From assembly GCA_020631815.1 (NCBI GenBank), contig JACKGW010000009.1:76965-140964 (forward strand): a stretch of DNA of 64,000 nucleotides. Direction: 5' to 3'. A program made the translations under genes and the position numbers. Source of the DNA: Planctomycetota bacterium (GTDB lineage Bacteria; Planctomycetota; PLA2; JAEUHO01). This document shows, piece after piece, positions 50,470 through 59,508 of the stretch. Within the stretch, counting starts at the first letter, position 1; every line of letters begins with the position of its first letter. The notes beneath the pieces are model-generated. The model was not told the DNA's origin. It searched no databases and saw only the letters and a list, made by a program, of their open reading frames with translations.

Positions 50470-50475
50470 CGCCAC

Positions 50476-51069
50476 GTGCCGGACCCGTCGCCCGACCTGC
50501 GCTCGCGTACGACACGCCTCTTGGTGGGCCTGGACGGGAGCGCGGACCCCTCCCTCTCGATCGAGGTCCTGGTGCCGGACCTGGAGGCCGAGCTCAAGCG
50601 GCTTGCCAGCGCCCTCCTTCGGCGCGAGCGCTCCGATCACACGCTCCAGGCCACGGCCCTGGTCAACGAGCTGTTTCTCAGGCTGGCCGATCCGACGGCC
50701 GTGTCGTGGTCGAGCCGAGCCCACTTCATGGCCCTGGCCGCACGGCTGATGCGGCGCATCCTGGTGGATCACGCACGGGCCAAGCAAGCGCTCAAGCGCG
50801 GCGGCGATCGCACGCGGGTGCCGTTGCACGAGGCCGTCGCCGCCCTGCGCGCGCCCGACTTGGACCTCCTCGATCTGGAGGAGCTCATGGAGCGGCTCGG
50901 CGCGATCGACGCGCGGATGCGCGAAGTCGTCGAGATGCGCTTCTTCGGGGGGATGGCACTCGACGAGATCGCCGAGGTCCTCGGCGTGTCCCGAACCACG
51001 GTGGAGGACACCTGGTACGGCGCACGTGCTTGGTTGCGTGCCCACCTCGAGTACGCGGCCGACCGCTGA
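50476..51069 (+). CDS. ECF-type RNA polymerase sigma factor
   Basis: A 197-residue sigma factor beginning at GTG. Region 2 is visible as TLQATALVNELFLRLADPTA and HFMALAARLMRRILVDHARA, region 4 as LGAIDARMREVVEMRFFGGM and LDEIAEVLGVSRTTVEDTWY, with a helix-turn-helix. The sequence style (ALVNEL, ILVDHAR, RRGGD) is that of the ECF group common in planctomycetes and acidobacteria (TIGR02999). It is followed after 27 bases by a Ser/Thr kinase gene, an arrangement typical of this group, so the kinase probably regulates the sigma factor or is regulated with it. No anti-sigma gene is next to it. Confidence 0.93.
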   Translation: MPDPSPDLRSRTTRLLVGLDGSADPSLSIEVLVPDLEAELKRLASALLRRERSDHTLQATALVNELFLRLADPTAVSWSSRAHFMALAARLMRRILVDHARAKQALKRGGDRTRVPLHEAVAALRAPDLDLLDLEELMERLGAIDARMREVVEMRFFGGMALDEIAEVLGVSRTTVEDTWYGARAWLRAHLEYAADR

Positions 51070-51096
51070 GTTGCCGGCCCGTCCCAGGAGCGCCGA

Positions 51097-54000
51097 ATGG
51101 ATGACCGACGCGCCCTGACGGTGTTCTCCGAGCTGCGTCGCATCGAGGGCGCCGAGGCGCGTCAGGCGGCGCTTCGTGCTCGAACGGATGGCGACGAGCC
51201 TCTCCGAGCCAGGGTCGCCGCGCTGCTTCGCGCTCATGAGGCGCCGGACCTGGACCTGCCGACAGCCGCCGCCTTGGATGTCCGCCATCTGCTCGCGGAG
51301 GTGTGGAGCGCACGCCCGGAACGCCCGAGTACCCGAACGCTGCCCGCGGGAACGCACGTAGGGCGCTACGCGATCGTCGGCGAGCTGGGGCGAGGTGGCG
51401 CGGGTGTCGTGTACGAGGCGACCTCCGAGCAGCCGCGCCGCCATGTGGCGCTGAAGGTGCTGCGAGCGGGTGCCCCGCAAGACCTCCTCCAGCGGTTTCG
51501 CTTGGAGGCCGATGTCTTGGCCCGCCTCGAGCATCCACACATCGCGACGGTGTACGACGCGGGCACGGCCCAGGTTGACGGAGCACGCGTTGAGTATCTC
51601 GCCATGGAGTTCGTGCGCGGGCGGACGCTCCTGGACCACGTGACGCACACGCATCCCAAGCCCCACGAAATCGTGGATCTCCTCGTGGACGTCGCAGGTG
51701 CCCTGGCCTTTGCCCACAGCCACGGCATCGTCCATCGAGACATCAAGCCGGACAACGTGCTGGTAGACGCCTCCGGGGCCGTCCGCGTAGTCGACTTCGG
51801 CATCGCCCAGGAGGCCCAGCGTGAGGTCGCGCTCACGCGGGCCGGAGACGTCCACGGCACGCTGTCCTACATGAGCCCGGAGCAGGTCCGCGGCGAGCGC
51901 GTGGCTCCCGCATCGGACGTCTTCTCGTTTGGTGCCATGGCCTACGAGCTGTTGGCGGGCCGCCATCCCTTCGCGGCAGCGGACCGGTCGCTTGCGGCCT
52001 CCGTGGCCGCCATCCAGATCGCCCAAGCCCCATCGCTCGAGCGTTGCGCGGGCGTGCCGCGAGATCTGGCTGCGATCGTCGCCAAGGCCCTCTCTGCAAG
52101 CCGCAGGGATCGGTATCCGACCGGGCGTGAGCTGGCCGACGACCTGCGGCGCTTCGTCGACGGGTTACCCGTAGCAGCCCGCCCGCGCACCGCGCGGTAC
52201 AGGCTGCAACGCTTCGTGGCGCGGAACCGCCTGCTCTCCGCCTTGTCGACGGCGGCCGTGGTTTCGCTGGGCGTGGCGTGGGTGCAGGCGGTCCGGTCCT
52301 CGGCGTGGCAGCAGCGTTTGGCGCAAGCCGCGGAGGTCCGCTCCGAGCATGCACGCCGGGCCTCGCTGGCAAGCCTCCTGACACTGGCCTTGGAGAACGA
52401 GCGGCGCGAGCTGTCGCCTGTCTTGCTGCGGCAGCTGCTCGAGGTCCCGGAAGAGGATCGCGCGTGGTTCTGGCACCTCGCCTTCTCGAGGCTGGATGGC
52501 TCGCTCGACACGGTTCCGCTGCCCAACGACGATGACGGCCCCCTCCACCTGACCTGGAACGGAGGCCTCGATCTCGGGCAGCTCTCGCCCGACCAGATTG
52601 CCGCCGAGGATGTCCCTCCGCATCCGGAGCCTGGGCGGGCCCGATGGGTCGCCATTCACCGTCCAGCACCGGCTCCGCCGGTGTGGCTGCGCGTGTGGCG
52701 TGATGGGATCCCCCACCCCCCTTGGCTGCGCCGCACGGCCGAAGGCATCACCTTGGTCGACAAGGCCGGTGCGGCCGTGCGACACCTCGATGAGGTCACC
52801 GAGTGGCCGCACGCGGTCAGCGCCGACGCGGAGCACATCGCGCTGGCGTGGGGCCCAAAGCAGTACGCCACGTTCGATCGCGCCACGGGCGAGCTGGTTC
52901 ATCGCGTGATGACCTTCTACCGCCCCGACATCGCGGGCCTGGGCCTCGCTCCGCCCCTGGCGTCGCTGCTCATCGGACGACGCTGCGGCATCGTCGAGGT
53001 CCGCCGGATCGAGAATGGGCAGCTGACGGTCGTGGGCCGCGGTCAGCGCGGGCCCGTCCATGATGTGGCCTTGCTCGGGCAGCTCGGCAGGGAGCCCGGG
53101 TTCGGGGATGCATCCGGCCAGTGGGTATGGGCCGGCCTGGGAGACCACGCCGTCCGCCTCTACGCAGAGCGAAACGGCCGTCCCGCGCAGGCCCTCAACC
53201 TGTCCGCGCTGCCCGCCGGCATCGTCCCGCTGGCCCATGCCGGTCACGAGGCGGGAGGCCTTGGCGTTCGGTTGGACTCAGCGGGCGAGCTCGAGTTCTG
53301 GCACGTCGGGCGCAATGTGAACAGTCGCCGCTTTGCCATCGGACCACCGCTCCGTGCGGGGCGCCTCGCCTTTTCGCCCGCGGGCGACCAGCTGGCGATC
53401 GTGGCGCAGGTCGCCGAGGAGGCGAAGCCACCCTTCCGCTTGATCCTGGTCGACACGTGGACGGGCAGGAGCCGGGAGGCCGCCGCCTTCGACGCTACGG
53501 ATCTCGCCTGCTTGGCCTGGGCGCAGGAGGGCCGCCTCGTCCTGACAACGTCCGATGCCCGTGCGGTCTGGCACGGGGGGGCGCTCGCGTGGACACGGAT
53601 GCGGGCAGCCGACACATCGCGACACCTTCTCACGGCATCGCCCACCCTCGCCGTTCATCGTGACGACGACGGATCCGTGTCGGTGCAGGTTGGCGAGACC
53701 GCACCGCGAACTCTGCTCACGGTCTCGAGCGGCCGCACGACGGCAGCCGCCATCTCACCTGACGAGCGCTACCTGGCCGTGGGGACGTCGACGGGGCTTG
53801 CCTACCTCGTCGATCTCCTGGACCCGACGCCCCCCATCTCCCTGGAGGACACGGGATACCCCATCCACGCCATCGCATGGCATCCCAGCGGTCGATGGAT
53901 CGTCGCGGGGAGCAGCTACGGCACGATCGTGGCCTGGGACGTCGAACACCGGCAGCTGATGGCGCGCATGAGCCAGGGCGTCCAAGACGTGAACGCGCTG

Positions 54001-54264
54001 CACTTTGCCTATGGGGGTGAGCGCCTCGTGTTCCCCAGCGAACGCTCCCTGATCGCCACGCCGGGGGGAGGTCCCGCCTACGGCTGGCGTACGTACGCCG
54101 AGCGCCACGCTGCCGCACGGGCGGAGGCCGCGCACATCTCGCAACGGTGGCCCGCGAAGCGGCCGCTTCCCCCCGACGTCGTGGAGGCCGCCCGAGCAGA
54201 TCTGACCGACGCGCCCTTGGCCCGCGGCTACCTGCGCTTCGCAATGCTGCGCCGCAGCCGCTGA
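51097..54264 (+). CDS. Membrane Ser/Thr protein kinase with propeller-like C-terminal region
   Basis: A 1055-residue Hanks-type kinase. After a helical N-terminal region (1-80), the kinase domain covers about 88-350: glycine loop ELGRGGAGVVYEA, ATP-binding Lys K120, HRDIKPDN with catalytic D215, DFG at 233-235 and GTLSYMSPEQVRGE. One membrane segment lies at about 385-405 (LLSALSTAAVVSLGVAWVQA). The about 650-residue C-terminal half, on the far side of the membrane, has irregular WD40/PQQ-like repeats (DQLAIVAQVAEEA, PDERYLAVGTSTGLAYLVDL, HPSGRWIVAGSSYGTIVAWD) and is the probable sensor. ATG at 51097 follows AGGAG. Paired with the sigma factor gene upstream. Confidence 0.93.
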   Translation: MDDRRALTVFSELRRIEGAEARQAALRARTDGDEPLRARVAALLRAHEAPDLDLPTAAALDVRHLLAEVWSARPERPSTRTLPAGTHVGRYAIVGELGRGGAGVVYEATSEQPRRHVALKVLRAGAPQDLLQRFRLEADVLARLEHPHIATVYDAGTAQVDGARVEYLAMEFVRGRTLLDHVTHTHPKPHEIVDLLVDVAGALAFAHSHGIVHRDIKPDNVLVDASGAVRVVDFGIAQEAQREVALTRAGDVHGTLSYMSPEQVRGERVAPASDVFSFGAMAYELLAGRHPFAAADRSLAASVAAIQIAQAPSLERCAGVPRDLAAIVAKALSASRRDRYPTGRELADDLRRFVDGLPVAARPRTARYRLQRFVARNRLLSALSTAAVVSLGVAWVQAVRSSAWQQRLAQAAEVRSEHARRASLASLLTLALENERRELSPVLLRQLLEVPEEDRAWFWHLAFSRLDGSLDTVPLPNDDDGPLHLTWNGGLDLGQLSPDQIAAEDVPPHPEPGRARWVAIHRPAPAPPVWLRVWRDGIPHPPWLRRTAEGITLVDKAGAAVRHLDEVTEWPHAVSADAEHIALAWGPKQYATFDRATGELVHRVMTFYRPDIAGLGLAPPLASLLIGRRCGIVEVRRIENGQLTVVGRGQRGPVHDVALLGQLGREPGFGDASGQWVWAGLGDHAVRLYAERNGRPAQALNLSALPAGIVPLAHAGHEAGGLGVRLDSAGELEFWHVGRNVNSRRFAIGPPLRAGRLAFSPAGDQLAIVAQVAEEAKPPFRLILVDTWTGRSREAAAFDATDLACLAWAQEGRLVLTTSDARAVWHGGALAWTRMRAADTSRHLLTASPTLAVHRDDDGSVSVQVGETAPRTLLTVSSGRTTAAAISPDERYLAVGTSTGLAYLVDLLDPTPPISLEDTGYPIHAIAWHPSGRWIVAGSSYGTIVAWDVEHRQLMARMSQGVQDVNALHFAYGGERLVFPSERSLIATPGGGPAYGWRTYAERHAAARAEAAHISQRWPAKRPLPPDVVEAARADLTDAPLARGYLRFAMLRRSR

Positions 54265-54280
54265 GTCCGGTCTGTCCCTA

Positions 54281-54286
54281 TAGACT
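54281..54286 (+). promoter_or_regulatory. Putative -10 element for the CPBP protease-like gene
   Basis: TAGACT lies 36 bases before the ATG at 54322; GGAG at 54308-54311 serves as ribosome site, so this transcript would have a normal leader. Confidence 0.45.
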
Positions 54287-54321
54287 GCCCGCACGACTGG
54301 GTCCGACGGAGAGCCCCAGGA

Positions 54322-55104
54322 ATGGCCGATGCGAGTCACGAATCGAGCGAGCATGGACCGGAGCGGCGGGCCGGAGCGCGGGCCAACGACTTCCCCTACT
54401 ACAACGGCCTCTCGCAGCAGATCACGGGTCCGCAGTGGCTGTTCGTGATGCTGGGCGTGGTCGCGGGCTTCGCGGTGCTGGCGGCCCCCATCAAGTGGCC
54501 GGGTGGTTCGATCGGCGCCTTCGTGCCGACCATCTTGTTCTTCGCCCTGCCCTTGCTGGCGCTGCGTGCCGTGTCTCCGGTGCACTGGCGCGCCCTCTTC
54601 CGGCGCATCCGCGGTCGCGACATCGCCATGATGTTCGGCTTCGCGCTCCTCAACATCGCCGTCGCGATCGGCGTGGGGACGCTGGTCAAGAACCTCTGGG
54701 GAGCCGCCGCCAACCCGGCTGTGGGCCGATTGCAGGAGTCATCGGCGCTCGACAACGTGCTCTTCCTGGGCCGCACCATTCCCCAGCTGTTCGGCGAGGA
54801 GCTGATCAGCGTGCTCCCGTTCCTGGCCCTGCTCTGGCTGTTGGTCGGGAAGATGGGGTGGAGTCGCAAGGCGGGCATCGTCATGGCGTCCCTTCTCACG
54901 GCCCTGCTCTTCGGCGCCGCGCACCTACCGACCTACGAATGGAACATCCCCCAGTGCCTCATCATCATTGCGGTCGCGCGCCTCGTGCTCCTACTCCCCT
55001 ACCTGATCACCAAGAACATCTGGGTCTCGACAGGCGCCCACATCATCAACGACTGGATCATGTTCACGTCGGCGTTCGTGGGCGCCGACGCGACCAGTTC
55101 CTAG
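54322..55104 (+). CDS. CPBP family intramembrane metalloprotease-like protein
   Basis: A 260-residue membrane protein with about six to seven hydrophobic segments. The CPBP (Abi/Rce1-like) motifs are present: EE at 159-160 (FGEELISVLPFLALL), FxxxH with H201 (FGAAHLPTY) and HxxN with H240 and N243 (GAHIINDW). The first motif lacks the Arg of EExxxR, as in a CPBP subgroup with EELxxxLPF. Members cleave prenylated or peptide substrates, or act in peptide self-immunity; substrate unknown. Upstream is the kinase gene; downstream lies a gene-free stretch. Confidence 0.82.
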   Translation: MADASHESSEHGPERRAGARANDFPYYNGLSQQITGPQWLFVMLGVVAGFAVLAAPIKWPGGSIGAFVPTILFFALPLLALRAVSPVHWRALFRRIRGRDIAMMFGFALLNIAVAIGVGTLVKNLWGAAANPAVGRLQESSALDNVLFLGRTIPQLFGEELISVLPFLALLWLLVGKMGWSRKAGIVMASLLTALLFGAAHLPTYEWNIPQCLIIIAVARLVLLLPYLITKNIWVSTGAHIINDWIMFTSAFVGADATSS

Positions 55105-55327
55105 TGTCCCGCTCCAGAAGTCGGGTGACATGTACAGAGCAGCACGGCCTTGACTTCCGATGTTGTGTGCTTGGGGCGACCGACGCCGATCGGCGGGCTG
55201 GATGGGGAGCGGAAGGCCGATGAGGAGGCCGACTCGTATCGGTTACTCGAGGCTGACGAAGCGGCCTGATCGCCCCCAGCCCAGCCCGCAGCACCTGGAG
55301 ATGCAAGGGGACTTCTGCCCCACCCCA
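55105..55327. other. Intergenic region, possible mobile-element remnant
   Basis: These 223 bases between convergent genes contain no convincing gene. Starting CTAGTGTCCCG at the stop of the CPBP gene, the stretch GGGTGACATGTACAGAGCAG and the lower GC content look unlike the neighbours and are suggestive of an insertion-sequence end, but no matching second end or transposase is present. Confidence 0.3.
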
Positions 55328-56296
55328 CTAGGCACCAAGTCCGAGCTGGGCGGACAGCCACTCCAGCGCACCCGGCACACTCCGCCACGCTCGCTTGCGA
55401 TCGGCCACGTAGTGCCACGCTTCAGTCTCGTCGCCGAGGCGCATGTAGCCCGGGAGGCGCCGCGGGAGCGGTCGCACACCCAGCAGGTAGATCGGAACGT
55501 GGGGGTTGGCCTTCACGGCCGCCGCGAGGGCGCGCCGCGACGCAGGGCACTTGCCGTCGCGCTCGAACGTGACCAGCGCCTGCGACCAGCTCCAGTCGGC
55601 ACCGACATCGCCCATGTAGCGGGTCAGCAGGGCCTGGGCCTCGGCCCACGCACCCTTGTCCAACAGCCAGCCGAGCAGGATGTCGCGTACTCCCTGGTTG
55701 TCGTTGGGGTTGAAGATCAACATCTCGCGCAGGTGACATGTGGCCTCGGTCTCTTCACCGAGCTGCCACAGGTACTCCGCGAGGGCCTGGCGCGCGCGCA
55801 TGTAGGGCCGCGTTTCGAGAACGGCCCAGAAATGGCCCAGGCTTCCGGCGAACAGCTCCGGTCCCAGAGCACGCTCTCCGGCGTCCACGGCCTGACGACA
55901 GAGGGCCAACGCCTTGACCGGATGACGTTCTCCTTCGGCCAAGATGAGATACGCGTCGGCGCAGTCCGCCGAGAGCTCGAGAGCGCGCTTGGCCAGCCTC
56001 CGCGCACGCTGCGGCGGCGCATCCCAGGCGGAGTAGATCAGCTCCTGTGCTCTCTGAAGCGCGTCGGCGACACGCAGACCGCCCCCCAAGCGCGCCAGGG
56101 AGCGCTCCCGCGACCCCGCCCCGGGTGCCTTGGCCAACAGGTTGGCCAGATCGGGATTCGCAGGATCGGCCGCGACCGGCGGCCGATCCCACCCGTACTT
56201 GGCCTTGGACTCCACGCCCTTGGACGCGTTCTTCTTGACCACGCCGCGCACCTCCGCGGCGGCATCGTAGACGTGGGAAGGGACGAGCTTGCTCAG
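55328..56296 (-). CDS. TPR protein, ST7-like
   Basis: About 322 residues, all helical. TPR-like units are visible: RRLAKRALELSADCADAYLI, LAEGERHPVKALALCRQAVD, MRARQALAEYLWQLGEETEA and the strongly conserved-looking FNPNDNQGVRDILLGWLLDK, a motif I associate with ST7-type TPR proteins. The start is uncertain: native-looking sequence begins at SKLVPSHVYDAAAEVRGVVK, directly at a CTG codon (56296) that overlaps the upstream stop as CTGA; the next usual start would be GTG at 56251. Last gene of the minus-strand McrBC-like unit. A scaffold role is plausible. Confidence 0.65.
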   Translation of the reverse strand: MSKLVPSHVYDAAAEVRGVVKKNASKGVESKAKYGWDRPPVAADPANPDLANLLAKAPGAGSRERSLARLGGGLRVADALQRAQELIYSAWDAPPQRARRLAKRALELSADCADAYLILAEGERHPVKALALCRQAVDAGERALGPELFAGSLGHFWAVLETRPYMRARQALAEYLWQLGEETEATCHLREMLIFNPNDNQGVRDILLGWLLDKGAWAEAQALLTRYMGDVGADWSWSQALVTFERDGKCPASRRALAAAVKANPHVPIYLLGVRPLPRRLPGYMRLGDETEAWHYVADRKRAWRSVPGALEWLSAQLGLGA

Positions 56297-57585
56297 GCAA
56301 GGTCCGGCGCCCACCTCCTCCCGCGCGCCACGATGTCGCCGAGCCACGCGGAGAGCGCACGGCCCGGATGCTCGGGGTGCAGCGGGATCACGCCACAGCG
56401 GCCCTCGTCGTCGTGCAGGCGGCACAGCGGGGCGTCCAGCGGAGCCAGCGCCCAGCTGCGATCCGGTCGGGCCACCACGGGAATGCCCGCCACCAAGCGC
56501 GGTGCCGCGAAGCGTAGCGACGAACGGTACCGGCTCTTCTCCCGCAAGCGGTCGTCGTCCGTCGAGAGCGTCGCGTCCAGCACATACGCATCCAGACCCC
56601 GCTCCCCCGAGGCGAGCAGCACGAAGTCGGGCTGCTGCTCGAAGTCCCTGGCCGGCACCAGGTTCGACGGATGGTGTTCGCCGCGCACGAAGCGCGGCTC
56701 GCACCAGAGCGTCACGACGCGGTGCTCGGCATCGACAAGCTCGATGGCCAGCTCACCGAGCAGCAACGGGCCCGTGGGATCGCTGCGGGGCCGGAAGCCG
56801 AGCTCCCCGAGCGCCCGCACCAGCTGCACGCCGCACCACCGCTGGTAGAGGAACGGTAGGTCGATTGCCCCCGCGGGCGCGTCGAGCGCGCTCGACCACC
56901 ACGCAGGAAGCAAGACTGCCGGGTCCTCGATGCGTCGCGCCAGCGCACGCAGCCGCTGCCACGTTGCCGTCGCCGGGTAGGGCCGCGGCTCCATGCCGCG
57001 CGGCCGGGCCCCCACCGGTGCGTGGCTTGCGAGAGCCCGTTGGGCGCGGGCCAGCGCCGCGCGGCTGGCCTCGATACCACGGCGCAGGGCGTGCAACCGC
57101 TCGCGCTCGGCCCGTGCATACGACGAGCGATCCGAACGCATCGAGATCGCGTCGTCCAGGTGTACGTCGACGTGGCGGGCCCCCCGGGCCACGTTGGCGC
57201 CCAGCTGCGTTGCCAGGTGGCGAAGCCAGGCCACGGCCGCCGGCGCAGGAGCCGGCAGGGGCTCGACCGCCAGCCAGGTCGTGGGTAGCAGCCGACCGTC
57301 GTGCAGCTCGAAGTCCCACGGTGCGCGCGACGCCCGGGCCCGACGCGGGATCGCAGCACTGCGCTGCACGTGGCGCCGGACCGCGCGATCCTCGCGCGTG
57401 GCCTCGGCCACCAAGCGCGGCAGCATGGCGGACAGGGCCGCTACAAGCCCGTGCAAGGCCTCGAGCGCCGAGCGACCCGCTTGCACCTCACCGGCCGCAC
57501 GGGGCGCCGCGCCGGGTTCCAAGAGCGGCGAGGAGAAGGCCCGGAGGTCTTCCACGACGCGCGTCACGAACGCGGGGCCCATCAT
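56293..57585 (-). CDS. McrC-like / DUF2357 protein with PD-(D/E)XK nuclease-like domain
   Basis: A 430-residue protein whose ATG at 57585 overlaps the stop of the McrB-like gene (ATGA). The N-terminal two thirds are helical with PWDFELHDGRLLPTTWLAVE and LPFLYQRWCGVQLVRALGEL, the latter typical of the segment before the nuclease core in DUF2357/McrC proteins. The core has P319-D320 (QQPDFVLLASGE) and LDAYVLDATLSTDDDRLREK; the second motif should read (D/E)xK but here is D337-A-T339. Lys350 nearby might substitute, or the nuclease is inactive. With the ATPase gene upstream it forms an McrBC-type restriction pair. Confidence 0.72.
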   Translation of the reverse strand: MMGPAFVTRVVEDLRAFSSPLLEPGAAPRAAGEVQAGRSALEALHGLVAALSAMLPRLVAEATREDRAVRRHVQRSAAIPRRARASRAPWDFELHDGRLLPTTWLAVEPLPAPAPAAVAWLRHLATQLGANVARGARHVDVHLDDAISMRSDRSSYARAERERLHALRRGIEASRAALARAQRALASHAPVGARPRGMEPRPYPATATWQRLRALARRIEDPAVLLPAWWSSALDAPAGAIDLPFLYQRWCGVQLVRALGELGFRPRSDPTGPLLLGELAIELVDAEHRVVTLWCEPRFVRGEHHPSNLVPARDFEQQPDFVLLASGERGLDAYVLDATLSTDDDRLREKSRYRSSLRFAAPRLVAGIPVVARPDRSWALAPLDAPLCRLHDDEGRCGVIPLHPEHPGRALSAWLGDIVARGRRWAPDLA

Positions 57586-59417
57586 GCCTGCACGACGTCC
57601 TGCCCCCGCTCGAGGCACTCGTCCCAGGTCTCGAGCAGCGCACTGCAGAGCGGCAGCTCGGCGCCATGTCGCTCTTGCCACGCGGCGAGCCGGGCCAACA
57701 GGGCCTGGTCGCCGGGATCCCCCACGTGGAGGCGGACCTTGCTGAGCATCTCGTGGGCCAGGACGTGGTCGAGCAAGCCGACCTCGTCGACATCGAGCGC
57801 CGTGGCGTGCGCCAGGGCGGCGCCCAGCGACGAGGCTGTCCGCACGGAGAAGCCCAGACCCCGACCGCGCAGCTCGTCGTCCAGGTCCATGATCGTCACC
57901 AGTAGGCTGTCGGACACCGAGCAGCCGACGCGCTGCAAGGCGTCCTTCGGCGTGAGCTCGAGCTCGATGACGGCGGCCCGGTCCAGCACGCGAGGCGAGA
58001 GCGGCATCACGGTGTGGTCGTTGTTGATGGTGGCCACGATGTGCACGGCGCGGGTCAGGAGGACGTCCTTCACGGGCCGTCCGCCCCCCTCCGGATCGAA
58101 GCCGGCTCCGCCCAGGTGGATCCGACGCTGGGCATCCTCTTGGGCTTGGCCGAGCGACAGCACGTCGGTCAGCCAGTGCTCGGGCTGGCTCAGGTTGAAC
58201 TCGTCGAACACGACGAGCCAGGGCGAGCGGTCGCCCTCCTCCCAGGCCTCCGCGGCCCGGTGGAGGAACCGCGTCAACTCGGTCGGCTCGAAGGCGCCGC
58301 TCACGGGGTTCACATAGCCGAGCAGGTCTTCGCGCCCTCGCCACGTGGCGCCCACGGGAACCAAGAGGAAGCGTTCGGCGGGGACGAGGTGGCGCGCGAG
58401 ATGACTCTTCCCCACACCGGTCGCACCGCGCAGGATCACGATCGGCTTCGTGACCGTCGCGATGGCCAGGGCACGCGCCACACCCGGGCCGTAGGTGTGA
58501 GCGACCCATTCGCGCGCGGATGCGTCCAACAGCGGCAGGGGCTTGGCGGGGGCGGGTGCCGGCGTCGATGCGGGAGCTCTCGCCGTCGCGGGCGGCGGCC
58601 CGCCCACCTCCGCGGGCGTGGGCACGGCGGTGGGCGTGGGCACGGCGGTGGGCGTGGGCACCGGCCCCGGCGAACGTGCACCGGCCATCACGTTGGCCCA
58701 CTGCCCGGCAAAGGCCGTTTCGAGACCACCCTGCGCGTCGCCTACGGTGAAGCGCGAGCCCTCGCGGCTCGTCGTCATGCGCTTGCGTCGCTGCGCGGCA
58801 GCATGCTCGAGCCACGCGTCCAAGGACTTGTGGAAGTGCGCGAAGCGGGCCGCGTCGCCGGGATCATGCCACTTGACCTCGCCCGTCTCCACGGCTCGGG
58901 CCACCGTCTCGAACACGCGCTCCACGTGCCGTCGGTCCATGGATCGCACATAACGTCCACCCGCAAAGGTCGTGACCGGGCACTCGATGTCCATGACGGG
59001 GAAGCGCGTCCACCCGTCGCGGTACGGCTGGATCGACCACGAGTACATCGAATCGTGGATGGAGCGCTGCACGCGGTAGGCTCCGACCACCACACGCCGC
59101 TCCGGGTGCCGCGTCCCGAACGGCTCCGAGGTGCCGGACGTCCAGAACAACAGGATCTGGTCGTTCAAGCGCTCCTCTGCCCCACTCAACACCCAGTCCA
59201 TGCCGTTCATGTCCGCCACGAACACGGGCGCGGCCGGATGGAACAGGTTCAAGTGGAAGCACTTGGGAATGCCCGCGGCGCACTTGTCGATGCGGAAGTC
59301 CGACTTGGTACCGCAGTCCCATTCTTCGGGGCCTCGGCAGATCGTTCCGTCCCACGACTGCCGATGTCCGTTCACCTTGCAGGCCAGTGCATTGCCGGGA
59401 GCCAGATCGAGCCTCAT
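57582..59417 (-). CDS. McrB-like AAA+ ATPase
   Basis: A 611-residue protein; ATG at 59417 follows a perfect GGAGG. The N-terminal domain (about 1-190) has CKVNGHRQSWDGTIC and further Cys at 35, 46 and 53, a WDGxxC pattern seen in some defence-linked ATPases and helicases. Residues about 260-300 are a Pro/Thr/Val linker from an 18-base tandem repeat (GPVPTPTAVPTPTAVP). The AAA+ domain has Walker A RGATGVGKSHLARHL (about 329-343), TWRGREDLLGYVNPVSGAFE, Walker B WLVVFDEFNLSQPEHW (about 400-415) and HIVATINNDHTVMPLSPRVL. The DLLGY and NxDHT signatures match McrB-type motors. Followed by the nuclease-like gene with 4-base overlap. Confidence 0.82.
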   Translation of the reverse strand: MRLDLAPGNALACKVNGHRQSWDGTICRGPEEWDCGTKSDFRIDKCAAGIPKCFHLNLFHPAAPVFVADMNGMDWVLSGAEERLNDQILLFWTSGTSEPFGTRHPERRVVVGAYRVQRSIHDSMYSWSIQPYRDGWTRFPVMDIECPVTTFAGGRYVRSMDRRHVERVFETVARAVETGEVKWHDPGDAARFAHFHKSLDAWLEHAAAQRRKRMTTSREGSRFTVGDAQGGLETAFAGQWANVMAGARSPGPVPTPTAVPTPTAVPTPAEVGGPPPATARAPASTPAPAPAKPLPLLDASAREWVAHTYGPGVARALAIATVTKPIVILRGATGVGKSHLARHLVPAERFLLVPVGATWRGREDLLGYVNPVSGAFEPTELTRFLHRAAEAWEEGDRSPWLVVFDEFNLSQPEHWLTDVLSLGQAQEDAQRRIHLGGAGFDPEGGGRPVKDVLLTRAVHIVATINNDHTVMPLSPRVLDRAAVIELELTPKDALQRVGCSVSDSLLVTIMDLDDELRGRGLGFSVRTASSLGAALAHATALDVDEVGLLDHVLAHEMLSKVRLHVGDPGDQALLARLAAWQERHGAELPLCSALLETWDECLERGQDVVQA

Positions 59418-59508
59418 GACGTCCTCCATCTTGACGAGCGAGGCGCCCATCGTCGGGGGTCGTGGAGCCGGCGTCAAAGGGGTCCCGGCGAGAGACCGGC
59501 GGACACAT

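Noticed and set aside
55105..55327. Intact insertion sequence
   Set aside because: Too short, with no transposase and no paired terminal repeats; kept only as a possible remnant.
58611..58670. Minisatellite of independent interest inside the McrB-like gene
   Set aside because: The 18-base tandem units encode an ordinary Pro/Thr/Val linker between domains.
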